Source of the DNA: Shewanella sp. ANA-3
GTDB lineage: Bacteria > Pseudomonadota > Gammaproteobacteria > Enterobacterales > Shewanellaceae
NCBI RefSeq assembly: GCF_000203935.1
Contig: NC_008573.1
Coordinates: forward strand, 1 to 64,000
Direction of reading: 5' to 3'
DNA: 64,000 nucleotides
Made by a program: the position numbers and the translations under genes. Below the pieces are notes generated by a model. It searched no databases. It was given only the letters and a program-made list of their open reading frames with translations, and had not been told where the DNA came from. Position 1 is the first letter of the stretch; the number at the start of each line of letters is the position of its first letter. Positions 54,560 through 62,174 of the stretch are shown piece after piece.

Positions 54560-54599
54560 GGGTGAGCTACCCCAATGGGTGATTGCTCACCCAAGGGGT
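54560..54599 (-). promoter_or_regulatory. Interleaved-helix leader 2
   Basis: a/a' ACCCC-T with GGGGT; b/b' GGGTGAGC with GCTCACCC (8 bp perfect), then TTTTTT and AGGAGTGAG. Helices can form together or as alternatives. Confidence 0.75.
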
Positions 54600-54608
54600 A
54601 ATGAAAAA

Positions 54609-54833
54609 TTAAACTTCTAAGGTCACGTCAGTGTGAGCTTTTGCACAACACACAAGCACATGGCCATCTTTAACGCTTAAAGGCTTTGACTGATAACTCA
54701 CAACACCTTTGACTAATCTGGTACTGCAAGCCCCGCAGTATCCGTTGCGGCATTCTGTGAAAACAGAAATTCCATTTGCTTCTAATTCGTTAAGTAGAGT
54801 TTTTGTTGTATCTGATTTAATTGATATAAGCAT
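54609..54833 (-). CDS. Plant-type [2Fe-2S] ferredoxin (YfaE-like)
   Basis: 74 aa. CRNGYCGACSTRL gives the C-x4-C-x2-C signature and VLVCCAKA supplies the fourth Cys. Short length fits YfaE, which maintains the diiron-tyrosyl cofactor of class I ribonucleotide reductase. No reductase gene is in the window, so the partner is probably a host enzyme. Own leader with diverged but paired helices. Confidence 0.85.
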   Translation of the reverse strand: MLISIKSDTTKTLLNELEANGISVFTECRNGYCGACSTRLVKGVVSYQSKPLSVKDGHVLVCCAKAHTDVTLEV

Positions 54834-54850
54834 GACTTGCTCCTTTAAAA

Positions 54851-54883
54851 GTAAGCCACACCCGTCGGGTAGGTCTTACCCGA
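54851..54883 (-). promoter_or_regulatory. Interleaved-helix leader 3
   Basis: a/a' TCGGGTA with TACCCGA; b/b' GTAAG with CTTAC. Both helices differ in sequence from the other leaders but remain paired. Weak T-run (CTTTTA). SD is AGGAGCAAG. Confidence 0.7.
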
Positions 54884-54899
54884 TAGTTAATAATCGTGA

Positions 54900-55352
54900 C
54901 TAAAGATCGTTGATGAAACTGATGTGCCGGTTGTATTCCGATTGGTACGTAAGCTCGTCAGGGGCGTTGACGTAAACCACGTCCCCTTCGGTGTAAGTGC
55001 ATAACATGAGAGATTGAGGGTTAACCCATAATCCTTGGTACTCGTCGCAATACTTCCGCTCCCATCCACTCTTAAGTGAAGACTCAAAGTTTAATGAGCC
55101 GCCGAACGGCCAGAAATCTCTGACCATCGTAGACCCATACATACTTAACTCCGGTTTTGCTCTGCCCTTTTGGATACGCTTCTTAATGAGTCTGCGTAAC
55201 CATCGTTTCTGAGCAATCTCCTTACTTGAGATGTATTTCTGACCTCTTTTTCTGAACCAATACAGGTCGCCATCGATACTATTTTACGACTCATTCAGCT
55301 CGTTAATGTTTAACAATGACGTTTTCTTGTTTGCATGAGAGTTATTAAGCAT
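54900..55352 (-). pseudogene. Hypothetical gene with in-frame TAA
   Basis: From ATG 55352 (SD GGGAG 8 nt upstream) 22 codons are followed by TAA at 55284-55286. The same frame then stays open to 54900 with basic, protein-like sequence (LYWFRKRGQKYISSKEIAQK) continuing into MYGSTMVRDFWPFGGS. Most likely one 150-codon gene broken by a nonsense change. Alternatively the C-terminal 80 codons are re-started at 55142. It has no leader; its ATG overlaps the upstream gene's end, so it is coupled to that gene. Confidence 0.6.
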
Positions 55353-55773
55353 GTGCTAATCTCCCTGCGTTTTGACCGAAGCTCACAATCCCGTTCCAGC
55401 TCACTTCTTCAGTGAGTGGCAATGGCATTGCTTGAGGTTTCGAAGACACCGCATAGCAGAACTCAATAAGCCCGATGTCATCACGGCTAATTGACTTCAA
55501 TGACGTTTGTTTTGCTTTCGCAATACGGAAGCCCCAGAAGCACAAATTCATGAGTTCTAGTTCATCCTGAATCTCAAACGGAAGTAGGTTCCCTTCGAGT
55601 TTCACGGTCTCAACTGCAGCAAGTCTCACGTCGCCTGATTGTTTTATCTCATATAAACCAATGTGATAAACATGGCGCTTAGGGCGACGGTCAATTTCTA
55701 TACCCTGTAAAGTGGCATAGGCCACGATTTTTTTAGTGCTTGTTTCCCAGGCACCAACTACTAAATGTTCCAT
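55345..55773 (-). CDS. Hypothetical protein
   Basis: 142 aa, soluble (HLVVGAWETSTKKIVAYATL, LELMNLCFWGFRIAKAKQTS). No family recognised. SD GGAGTGAG 2 nt before ATG; own leader, plus the small hairpin ATGCC-ttacg-GGCAT between leader and SD. Confidence 0.6.
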   Translation of the reverse strand: MEHLVVGAWETSTKKIVAYATLQGIEIDRRPKRHVYHIGLYEIKQSGDVRLAAVETVKLEGNLLPFEIQDELELMNLCFWGFRIAKAKQTSLKSISRDDIGLIEFCYAVSSKPQAMPLPLTEEVSWNGIVSFGQNAGRLAHA

Positions 55774-55819
55774 ATCTCACTCCAAATTCAAAAATGCCCG
55801 TAAGGCATAAACTAAAAAA

Positions 55820-55863
55820 GGGGGAGTTATGGCCCGGAGGGGGCTAAACTCACCCCCAAGGGT
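55820..55863 (-). promoter_or_regulatory. Interleaved-helix leader 4
   Basis: a/a' CCC-GGGGG with CCCCC-GGG; b/b' GGGG(T)GAGTT with AACTC-CCCC, then TTTTTT. Followed by ATGCCTTACGGGCAT (55794-55808) and GGAGTGAG. Confidence 0.7.
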
Positions 55864-55903
55864 TAAAAAAGTAAACGACTAACAACGGAACGATTACTCG
55901 CTC

Positions 55904-56452
55904 TCACCACTTTACGAAAAATCCCTGTTTTGGGCATTGCTTTGAGGGCGGTAAATCTTCGTAAATGGCACGAGGGTTATGTGAAAACTTAAGTAGGTAA
56001 AGTGCAGGCTTTATCGCCTTAATTCTCACCTGCTTAAAACGACCTGATTGGATCAGATTGTTTGCACAATCACCTAACTCGGGGATCACTTCAGCGTAAT
56101 TACATGCTGCATATTTGCCAGGTATTAACATGCGATTATCACTGCATAGATGCCAATAATCGCCTGTTTGCGTGTCTTGTAAGACATCACCTAACTCAAT
56201 CGCAATCCCGAGACCGCGTAGCTCTTCGCTGTCTAGCTCATTACTGTCGAAACCGTAATGCTCCGCATTGGCTTGAGCTAGCCAGACATACGCATCTACA
56301 CCACCAAATACGCCACAACCCTCATATTCGGGTTCTTTGATTGGTGGCTGGTCGTGAGGCTGCAACATATAAACTTCTTTGACTTCGCAGCCAGAATAGA
56401 TGTTGTAGATAGACTCGTTTTTGTCAGCTGTTTTCCAAGAGAAAAATCCCAT
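55904..56452 (-). CDS. Conserved hypothetical (MGFFSWKTAD family)
   Basis: 182 aa beginning MGFFSWKTADKNESI, a start I recognise from uncharacterised phage and integrative-element proteins. Residues FGGVDAYVWLAQANAEHYG and DYWHLCSDNRML are soluble and globular. Function unknown. SD AGGAGTGAG, own leader. Confidence 0.65.
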   Translation of the reverse strand: MGFFSWKTADKNESIYNIYSGCEVKEVYMLQPHDQPPIKEPEYEGCGVFGGVDAYVWLAQANAEHYGFDSNELDSEELRGLGIAIELGDVLQDTQTGDYWHLCSDNRMLIPGKYAACNYAEVIPELGDCANNLIQSGRFKQVRIKAIKPALYLLKFSHNPRAIYEDLPPSKQCPKQGFFVKW

Positions 56453-56488
56453 AACTCACTCCTATTGCCCGTTGGCAGGTATAAAAAA

Positions 56489-56533
56489 GGGGTGAGCATG
56501 GCCCTTGGGGGCATGGCACCCCCCCCCAAGGGT
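56489..56533 (-). promoter_or_regulatory. Interleaved-helix leader 5
   Basis: a/a' CCCTTGGGGG with CCCCCAAGGG (10 bp perfect); b/b' GGGGTG with CACCCC, then CTTTTTTA. The b strand has an expanded G-run here. Confidence 0.7.
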
Positions 56534-56580
56534 TAAATTTTGATGTTAAGCTGCAATGGCAGCTTTAACGGTATTGGTTA
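56528..56580 (-). repeat. 53-bp repeat, original copy (methyltransferase 3' end)
   Basis: Encodes the last residues (NTVKAAIAA) and stop of the methyltransferase plus the start of the next leader. Repeated at 57998-58050 with four differences. Confidence 0.8.
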
Positions 56581-57919
56581 AAAGCGTTTGTCCTACTGAT
56601 TGCATCAAGTCTTTAAAGGCAGGGTATATCACCGATTGCCCAAGGATTTGATGCGCCACTGTGTCAGATAATCCCTGAATGACTTCAACTGGGATTCCCT
56701 TCACGCGGCAATGCTCAACCGGTGTGAACAATCTTGATAACGCGGAGTCAACTGGATTGATGATGAATGGCTCAGTGCTACGGCATTTCGCGTAGTCCTT
56801 GCCTATCACACCACAGCCATCGGAATCTGCTGTCAATAACTGACGAGCAAACCCCTTACCTGCCGCTTTATCGCGCTCTTCCTTCGCCGCCAGATAATCA
56901 AACGGCTTGTACCTGTCGTCGCCATCCGGCACCGCATCCAAAATATGCCCTAGACTGGCCTCTGGAAAGCGAGAAGGCATAAGTGAATAGATGTCAAACT
57001 CTGACATATCAATTCCCGACGACAGAGCGACAACGGCTAAGCGTTTACGACGTTCTAAAACCCAGCGGCCACCATCTAATGTGGTTTCGTGGAGGTTGTA
57101 CCCCAACGAACCCAGCACAGACCTGATGACTGTCATTGATGAAGTGTTGGCGTATTCGACCACATTTTCTATCAAGATAATCGCCGGATTTAACACTTGC
57201 GCGAACTGAAGAAACGAGAAGAACAAAGCGCCTGCCGAATCGTGAGATTCTGCGAACTGGAGCTTCAGTTTACTTCGACCGCTTTTTGATGCGCCGACGC
57301 AAGGGATACCCGCAACCAGCACATCGACCTCCATATTGCATTGCTGCAAGTTCACATCTTGAACCGGAGACTCAATCACAATAGAACTGCTATCCCACAA
57401 CTCTGGATTGTTGGTCAGGCTCGAATCTAGGTACTGGGACTCTAGCTCAACAGCGACAGCTATTTTGCTGGAGATCCCCGCCGACTCTAATCCATGATGG
57501 ACAGCCTTATCTAACACGCCACCGCCATGGAATAACGAGGCCACTTTCAATGACTCACCATTTTGCAGGCGTGACATTAATCGTAATTCCCGACTCTTAA
57601 CCCGCTCAGATTGATGATGCGCTGAGATAATGATTACCCCTGCTTTAATCAACACTCTGAGTTTGCTAATGCCTTCAAAAACCTCTGTAATCGCTTTACA
57701 GGTTAAATCGATAATGGGTGTGATATTACCGTTTTTACTGCGACGGCTTACGGTGTACTTACCCTGTTCATCTGCCGCTAAGCGGATTTCATTTCCGTTT
57801 GCGTGAATAGTGTAATTTCGACCTGCATCCCACCCTTCTCGTGATAGCTTGGAACCCTCGACCCACACACGAGCGCGGCCTTTGGAATCACCAATTTTAG
57901 TATTAATGATTGTTGCCAT
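56546..57919 (-). CDS. dcm: DNA cytosine-5 methyltransferase
   Basis: About 457 aa. SAM motif I LFHGGGVLDKA, catalytic motif IV with Cys in VAGIPCVGASKSG, motif VI IENVVEY and motif VIII-like RRKRLAV. An N-terminal extension of about 135 residues is not part of the core. Likely modifies the element to evade host restriction; no partner nuclease is adjacent. GGAG 8 nt before ATG 57919 favours it over an upstream GTG. Confidence 0.88.
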   Translation of the reverse strand: MATIINTKIGDSKGRARVWVEGSKLSREGWDAGRNYTIHANGNEIRLAADEQGKYTVSRRSKNGNITPIIDLTCKAITEVFEGISKLRVLIKAGVIIISAHHQSERVKSRELRLMSRLQNGESLKVASLFHGGGVLDKAVHHGLESAGISSKIAVAVELESQYLDSSLTNNPELWDSSSIVIESPVQDVNLQQCNMEVDVLVAGIPCVGASKSGRSKLKLQFAESHDSAGALFFSFLQFAQVLNPAIILIENVVEYANTSSMTVIRSVLGSLGYNLHETTLDGGRWVLERRKRLAVVALSSGIDMSEFDIYSLMPSRFPEASLGHILDAVPDGDDRYKPFDYLAAKEERDKAAGKGFARQLLTADSDGCGVIGKDYAKCRSTEPFIINPVDSALSRLFTPVEHCRVKGIPVEVIQGLSDTVAHQILGQSVIYPAFKDLMQSVGQTLLTNTVKAAIAA

Positions 57920-57961
57920 GTGACTCACTCCATAAATGCCCGTAAGGCATAAAACAAAAAA

Positions 57962-58002
57962 GGGTGAGCTATGGCCCTAGGGGACATTACTCACCCCAAG
58001 GG
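57962..58002 (-). promoter_or_regulatory. Interleaved-helix leader 6
   Basis: a/a' CCCTTGGGG with CCCCTAGGG (one mismatch); b/b' GGGTGAG with CTCACCC, then TTTTTTG. Followed by ATGCCTTACGGGCAT (57936-57950) and GGAGTGAG. Confidence 0.75.
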
Positions 58003-58050
58003 TTAAATTTTGATGTTAAGCTGCAATGGCAGCATTAACTGTCTTGGTTA
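57998..58050 (-). repeat. 53-bp repeat, orphan copy of methyltransferase 3' end
   Basis: Differs from 56528-56580 at four positions; still reads TKTVNAAIAA then stop in one frame, but that frame has no gene upstream. The membrane-protein gene ends in another frame at its edge. It marks a past gene replacement between leaders. Confidence 0.8.
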
Positions 58051-58335
58051 AATTGCTAGTGAAGCTAAAAAGCGGTATATCGCGCTAAAGACGATAGATA
58101 TAACTGCCACTTTGAGGATGTAATTGAAGTTGAAACTTGCCTTAACAAGCTGATTCAATAGCACATACGAATTAACGACCCCAATTAAAACGATTAAATC
58201 CTCTTTGGTCGCATTAAAAAGCAGTACATATCCAAAAAGCCCAGTTATTAAAAAAGAAGCATCGAAAATCGCAAAAAAACGCTGCTCTCGACGATCCATA
58301 ATCTCGCTTTTACTGCCACCTTCTAATTTACTCAT
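58048..58335 (-). CDS. Small membrane protein
   Basis: 95 aa with about three hydrophobic helices (FFAIFDASFLITGLFGYVLL, LIVLIGVVNSYVLL, YILKVAVISIVFSAIY). No family recognised. SD GAGGAC 5 nt from ATG. Leader 7 upstream. Its 3' end abuts the orphan repeat. Confidence 0.6.
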   Translation of the reverse strand: MSKLEGGSKSEIMDRREQRFFAIFDASFLITGLFGYVLLFNATKEDLIVLIGVVNSYVLLNQLVKASFNFNYILKVAVISIVFSAIYRFLASLAI

Positions 58336-58359
58336 AGCGTGTCCTCACTACTGATTAAA

Positions 58360-58400
58360 GGTACACGCAGCCCAAAGGCACTTGTGTACCCTTGGGGGTT
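58360..58400 (-). promoter_or_regulatory. Interleaved-helix leader 7
   Basis: a/a' CCCAAGG with CCTTTGGG; b/b' GGTACAC with GTGTACC (7 bp perfect). The b helix is wholly different from the GGGTGAG type yet paired. Weak T-run. Confidence 0.7.
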
Positions 58401-58456
58401 AAATATCGACTACAAAGGCTCTTTCACTAAGCGGCGCTGGGCTCGCTTGAAAGGTG

Positions 58457-58891
58457 TCAAACCATTGTTGTTTCGAATTTACGCATTTCGGCTTGAATCA
58501 ATTTAAGATTTTCATAAATCGAAGCGGCTAATAATGCAGTGCGGGAGGCATTCTGATGAAACTCCAATATCCTGTCTTGATTGACCACCTTCTCTGCATC
58601 TTGAAGATGCTCCGAAGATGCCCAATTCATAAGGGATATGTAATCATCAAAGTCTGCTCTCATTATGATGTTGTTCAGGTTCTGGATTGAATTAACTAAT
58701 CCAAAACCTGTCAGGTTTTCTATATCATCTACAACGATGACTTGAGACCCTTTTACATAAAGGATGTCTTCCATCCCCTTGTAAAACAGCACGATTGTTT
58801 GACGCTTTTGGTTTATCAATACGTCCAAATGTGGTGCCGTCAAAGCCACAAGTTGTTTTGCTTCTTTGAAACTGATTTTCTGTAATTGCAT
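58457..58891 (-). CDS. Hypothetical protein
   Basis: 144 aa, soluble, helical C-terminus (LAASIYENLKLIQAEMRKFE). No family recognised. SD GGAGTGAG, leader 8 upstream. Confidence 0.55.
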   Translation of the reverse strand: MQLQKISFKEAKQLVALTAPHLDVLINQKRQTIVLFYKGMEDILYVKGSQVIVVDDIENLTGFGLVNSIQNLNNIIMRADFDDYISLMNWASSEHLQDAEKVVNQDRILEFHQNASRTALLAASIYENLKLIQAEMRKFETTMV

Positions 58892-58938
58892 GACTCACTC
58901 CAAAATTTTAGAAATGCCCGTAAGGCATTAAAATAAAA

Positions 58939-58980
58939 GGGTGAGTCTGCCCCATGGGGACAAAACTCACCCCCAAGGGT
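58939..58980 (-). promoter_or_regulatory. Interleaved-helix leader 8
   Basis: a/a' CCCTTGGGG with CCCCATGGG (one mismatch); b/b' GGGTGAGT with ACTCACCC, then TTTTATTTT. Followed by ATGCCTTACGGGCAT (58914-58928). Confidence 0.75.
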
Positions 58981-59002
58981 TTAAAAATCAAATTCGTTAA
59001 GG

Positions 59003-59368
59003 TTACAGCACTTCCTGTACTCGCAAATAGAGGTCTCTAACGCGATTTTTAGGTATGGTGCCGATGATCACTTGTTTGCCATCTTTGACAAAGTATTCCG
59101 GTGTCACAGGAACCCAGCGAGTTCTTCCGAGGCAAAATTTTGTATCTTTGTCTAATTTTTCCATCTCGTGACTTCTAAAAGTGAGCTCTCCCCGGTGGTT
59201 TTCGTCCACTCGTTGACTTGTGCCGTAAGCCAAGCGCAACTGTGTACCAGACGGGTCTGCATCAACAACTAAAACAGGACGGAATTTGGGGCCTGGCCGA
59301 TTAGGATGTTCATCCGAAGGGAACCAGGCAAATAGAATGACCCCAACTAGGGCCGTAGGGTTACTCAT
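59003..59368 (-). CDS. PemK/MazF-like toxin
   Basis: 121 aa with the SH3-like PemK pattern: a hydrophobic first strand (VILFAWFP), KFRPVLVVDAD (R-P-x-L-V) and late IIGTIPKNRVRDLYLRV. Such toxins are endoribonucleases that cut mRNA. It is 39 bp downstream of a putative antitoxin and has no private leader. Confidence 0.7.
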   Translation of the reverse strand: MSNPTALVGVILFAWFPSDEHPNRPGPKFRPVLVVDADPSGTQLRLAYGTSQRVDENHRGELTFRSHEMEKLDKDTKFCLGRTRWVPVTPEYFVKDGKQVIIGTIPKNRVRDLYLRVQEVL

Positions 59369-59407
59369 AGGAACCTCGACCTAGTTGTAGGAAATAATTT
59401 GATTGAA

Positions 59408-59668
59408 TTATGGTTTGCTGAATACCCCATTTCTCGCGAAGAAATCCTCAATGGACTCTCCTGCGATCGATGGCGAACAGTCACTCTGCATTCCTGCTGA
59501 AACGAAACGTAGAACCAATTGCTCAGTTGTAATACCGAGCTGAGAAGCTTTGGCCTCCAATTCTGCAAGAAGAGTGTCACGATCATCAAATCGAATTGTG
59601 ATTGATGGCATGTTAGATACTCGTATAAAAAGTTTACTTGAGCATCGTAGCACGTTCTGTTGTAACAT
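59408..59668 (-). CDS. Putative antitoxin (RHH-like)
   Basis: 86 aa from ATG 59668, which has AGGAG 7 nt upstream; the conserved part starts at MPSITIRF (59611), an alternative start without SD. Sequence SITIRFDDRDTLLAELEAKA then GITTEQLVLRFV suggests a ribbon-helix-helix DNA-binding fold. Probably neutralises the downstream PemK-like toxin and represses the pair. Confidence 0.65.
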   Translation of the reverse strand: MLQQNVLRCSSKLFIRVSNMPSITIRFDDRDTLLAELEAKASQLGITTEQLVLRFVSAGMQSDCSPSIAGESIEDFFARNGVFSKP

Positions 59669-59689
59669 GAATATTCTCCTGTGGAACAA

Positions 59690-59791
59690 CTAAACATAAT
59701 TAGCTAACTCAAAAGATTCTTGAGCCATTTTCAGTGAAGTGGCATCAATCACCCTTGCTGAGTTCTCACCATCACAAATGAATTTTTTCAT
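59690..59791 (-). CDS. Tiny ORF behind leader 9
   Basis: 33 codons (MKKFICDGENSARVIDATSL...). Below the usual size cut-off but placed exactly like the other genes: leader 9 upstream, then ATG. SD is weak (AGGT). Unknown function. Confidence 0.45.
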   Translation of the reverse strand: MKKFICDGENSARVIDATSLKMAQESFELANYV

Positions 59792-59817
59792 AGCGGATAC
59801 CTATAAAGTTAATTAAA

Positions 59818-59850
59818 GGGAATCCGCCCTAGGGCAAAATTCCCTAGGGA
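59818..59850 (-). promoter_or_regulatory. Interleaved-helix leader 9
   Basis: a/a' CCCTAGGG with CCCTAGGG; b/b' GGGAAT with ATTCCC. In addition GCGGAT next to b' is complementary to ATCCGC just before the ATG, a possible RBS-masking helix. Confidence 0.65.
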
Positions 59851-59874
59851 TGGTTAATCTATGTTGATTTATAT

Positions 59875-60306
59875 TTATGCGGCTTCTCGAATGTAAGCAC
59901 CAGAAGTCCAAGCGCTTGTCGCGATTCGGACTTCATATTGCTCACTTAACTCATCGAAAAGTTTTGTACTTGCAGAAGCATGATGGAAAAGAGCCAAAGG
60001 ATTAAATTCCCAAGGTTCTGACCAATTCGCTTCTTTGATTTGTACGCTGATAGCGATGTAGCTACACCAGCTGGTTAACAGCACTTTATAAAAGCCGTTA
60101 TCAGCGATAATTTCTCCATCTCTAGTGCGAACATTAAATGTTGGCTCAGTGAATGATTTCGGTAAAAGAGACTGAACTGTCTTTTTTACGTTCTCAATAA
60201 ACCACTGAGTCTCGTCGTGCAACTCCCAAGGTTCCCAAGCTTCATCAAATGGTAATTCGATATGTACGGTACTTGCGTTTGCTAGACAAAAATGACCTGC
60301 GCCCAT
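59875..60306 (-). CDS. Hypothetical protein
   Basis: 143 aa, soluble (MGAGHFCLANASTVHIELPF, TRDGEIIADNGFYKVLLTSW). Trp-rich. No family recognised. SD AGGAGTGAG and leader 10. Confidence 0.6.
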   Translation of the reverse strand: MGAGHFCLANASTVHIELPFDEAWEPWELHDETQWFIENVKKTVQSLLPKSFTEPTFNVRTRDGEIIADNGFYKVLLTSWCSYIAISVQIKEANWSEPWEFNPLALFHHASASTKLFDELSEQYEVRIATSAWTSGAYIREAA

Positions 60307-60344
60307 AACTCACTCCTAAAAATTAATTAGTAAAAAAGTAAAAT

Positions 60345-60380
60345 GGTGCGCAGGCCTTGAGGCTATGCACACCTCAAGGG
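60345..60380 (-). promoter_or_regulatory. Interleaved-helix leader 10
   Basis: a/a' CCTTGAGG with CCTCAAGG (8 bp perfect); b/b' GGTGTGCA with TGCGCACC (one wobble), then TTTTACTTTTTT. Both helices diverged from the consensus with pairing kept. Confidence 0.75.
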
Positions 60381-60388
60381 TTTTGGCT

Positions 60389-60487
60389 TTAAGCGGTACT
60401 TAAAGCATTGTTAGACCTTAACGTAGGTTCGACGGGCTTTCGCCAATACATGACCGCAGTACAAGAATCATCAAGTACATTAGTCAT
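60389..60487 (-). CDS. Tiny ORF behind leader 11
   Basis: 32 codons (MTNVLDDSCTAVMYWRKPVE...), ending 9 bp before the start of leader 10. Weak SD (TTGGA). Its position in the leader-gene series is the main support. Confidence 0.4.
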   Translation of the reverse strand: MTNVLDDSCTAVMYWRKPVEPTLRSNNALSTA

Positions 60488-60566
60488 GCAAAATCCAACT
60501 GTATTTAAAGTAGTCGATTTACGACGGTCTTAAACAAGGTTGGAAGGGTTGCTCGGTTAGCACTGA

Positions 60567-60611
60567 GGCCGTTACCGAGTAGTCATCAAAGTTGGCCACT
60601 CGGTAACGGCC
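60567..60611 (-). promoter_or_regulatory. Long hairpin (leader 11)
   Basis: GGCCGTTACCGAGT pairs perfectly with ACTCGGTAACGGCC (14 bp). A third segment, ACCGAG at 60551-60556 (complement of CTCGGT), offers alternative pairing. It is 80 bp upstream of the tiny ORF at 60487. Less typical of the series. Confidence 0.55.
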
Positions 60612-60633
60612 CCGCGTTGGCAGGGCTTTGGAA

Positions 60634-60936
60634 TTAACTATCAAAGGGAACCCTGATAGTGATACCTGCGGGGGGTGACTTCCGGCTAAGAACGTATCCA
60701 AGCACTTCACCGCAATCGGTGTGAGAGCTTGTGATCATTCGCTCACCATCTGTCTCAATGAACCGCCATACGCTAAAGGATTCCTCCTTTTTCACGCTGG
60801 GGTGCAGGTAGTTTTTTCCGTTGATGTGGATTTCTTCTCCTGTAGATTTCTGGCTCGGTATCGGCTGAAACTCAAGGAAAAAGCTCACTTCATCAACGTA
60901 GTTCGTTGGGCAGTTTGGAAAGCCGTTTTGACTCAT
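60634..60936 (-). CDS. Hypothetical protein
   Basis: 100 aa from MSQNGFPN, soluble (VDEVSFFLEFQPIPSQKSTG, GKNYLHPSVKKEESFSVWRF). No family recognised. SD GGAGTGAA and leader 12. Confidence 0.55.
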   Translation of the reverse strand: MSQNGFPNCPTNYVDEVSFFLEFQPIPSQKSTGEEIHINGKNYLHPSVKKEESFSVWRFIETDGERMITSSHTDCGEVLGYVLSRKSPPAGITIRVPFDS

Positions 60937-60960
60937 ATTCACTCCATTAGTTTATAGAGT

Positions 60961-60992
60961 GAGGGCTTCCCATTGAGGGCTTTCGCCCTCGC
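60961..60992 (-). promoter_or_regulatory. Interleaved-helix leader 12
   Basis: GAGGGC-gaaa-GCCCTC hairpin, with a second GCCCTC downstream competing for the same GAGGGC. TCACTC next to it is complementary to GAGTGA of the SD. No T-run. Confidence 0.6.
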
Positions 60993-61081
60993 TGTGTGTG
61001 GTATTTAGGTGTTCATCTCAAAGCAGACTGTTATTAATCCACTTTAAAATGAACACCTTTTGTAAGGTATTCATTTACGAC

Positions 61082-62101
61082 TCAAGCCGCTGTCGGTTTT
61101 GATAGTTGATTGTATTCATCAAGCCAATCAATTCCTTTCGAACCCGCTGGTATTGCTTGCTTTGGGAAAAATACCCGAGCCTCAACACCATGCGATTCTA
61201 ACCGCTTCCTGAGATTTTCCGCTGCCGCCTGACCTGCGCCAGAAACGTCTTTATCAGCAAAAATGCTGACTCGTTTTACACTCGATGGTATGTGAACAGC
61301 TTCTAACAATCTATCGCTGTAACACGCCCACGTCGGTAAACCGGACATCTCTCGCACTGCCAGAGCAGTCTCAATGCCTTCAGCAACAGCCAAGTGTTCC
61401 CCAGGATGATAATCAAGGCGGATAGCTCCACCTCTTATATCACCTGGTGGTGACATCATCTTTTTGACGTCTTCCACATTGGCCTTATTACCTTCGGGTG
61501 TCAGGTAGATCCGGTGCAATGTCAGGGGCTTTCCTTCTTTATCGAAATAAACGCCTAACATCGCTGGAGTCCAGCTTTTCACTATTTTCCCATCGACATT
61601 GCTGACGTTCAGACACGATTTAATACCGCGCAGTGTATTGGGTAAGTCAGATACATCTAAACCGCGTTTAGACAGATAAGCCTTCACATAATCAGCTTCC
61701 ATTGCGAGAACGGATTTTGACCACACCTTGCGTAATGACTCGGTACGTTTTGCAACATCTTCAGGAGGTAATTTGTACTCGGCAGGTTTGCAGGAACCCG
61801 ATGCCACGTACTCAGAATCTAATTTCAGATTAGCCAAACGACTGATTTCATCGCAGGCCTTCATCTTCGGTAGATCAAGTACGTATGCCACCGTATCAAT
61901 CACATCCATGTAACCAACCCCGTTGAGGTAAGTAGAACCATTGGATGCAATTCGAAACACGGTTGTCCCACTCCCCGTCCGAGGATCAGGTACTTGAGAT
62001 GGTTTCTTGCGTAGCGCTTCGCTGAGCGCCGGAATTTTGCCGTAAATGTCTAACGGATTAACGCTAGACCGAATAGCTTGGATTTTTTGTATTGCGTCCA
62101 T
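61082..62101 (-). CDS. Toprim-domain primase-like protein
   Basis: About 339 aa from MDAIQKIQ (AGGAG 5 nt upstream; the longer frame reads through a hairpin). C-terminal Toprim: HLAVAEGIETALAV (catalytic Glu) and VSIFADKDVSGAG (Asp-x-Asp). The N-terminal half has DVIDTVAYVLDLPKMKACDE and matches mobile-element Toprim proteins, but no zinc-finger CHC2 motif is seen. Probably a primase or nucleotidyl-transfer enzyme for element replication or conjugation. Confidence 0.82.
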   Translation of the reverse strand: MDAIQKIQAIRSSVNPLDIYGKIPALSEALRKKPSQVPDPRTGSGTTVFRIASNGSTYLNGVGYMDVIDTVAYVLDLPKMKACDEISRLANLKLDSEYVASGSCKPAEYKLPPEDVAKRTESLRKVWSKSVLAMEADYVKAYLSKRGLDVSDLPNTLRGIKSCLNVSNVDGKIVKSWTPAMLGVYFDKEGKPLTLHRIYLTPEGNKANVEDVKKMMSPPGDIRGGAIRLDYHPGEHLAVAEGIETALAVREMSGLPTWACYSDRLLEAVHIPSSVKRVSIFADKDVSGAGQAAAENLRKRLESHGVEARVFFPKQAIPAGSKGIDWLDEYNQLSKPTAA

Positions 62102-62118
62102 AAATGCTCCTTTACTCA

Positions 62119-62172
62119 GGGGATCTTTGATACCCACTAACTAGAGAACGCATCAAAGATCCCCCGAGGGAA
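62119..62172 (-). promoter_or_regulatory. Leader 13 with long b-type helix
   Basis: GGGGATCTTTGAT pairs perfectly with ATCAAAGATCCCC (13 bp) around 20 nt. A preceding CCCTCGGGGG recalls the a strand but has no clear partner. Ends 17 nt before the toprim ATG. Confidence 0.65.
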
Positions 62173-62174
62173 AT

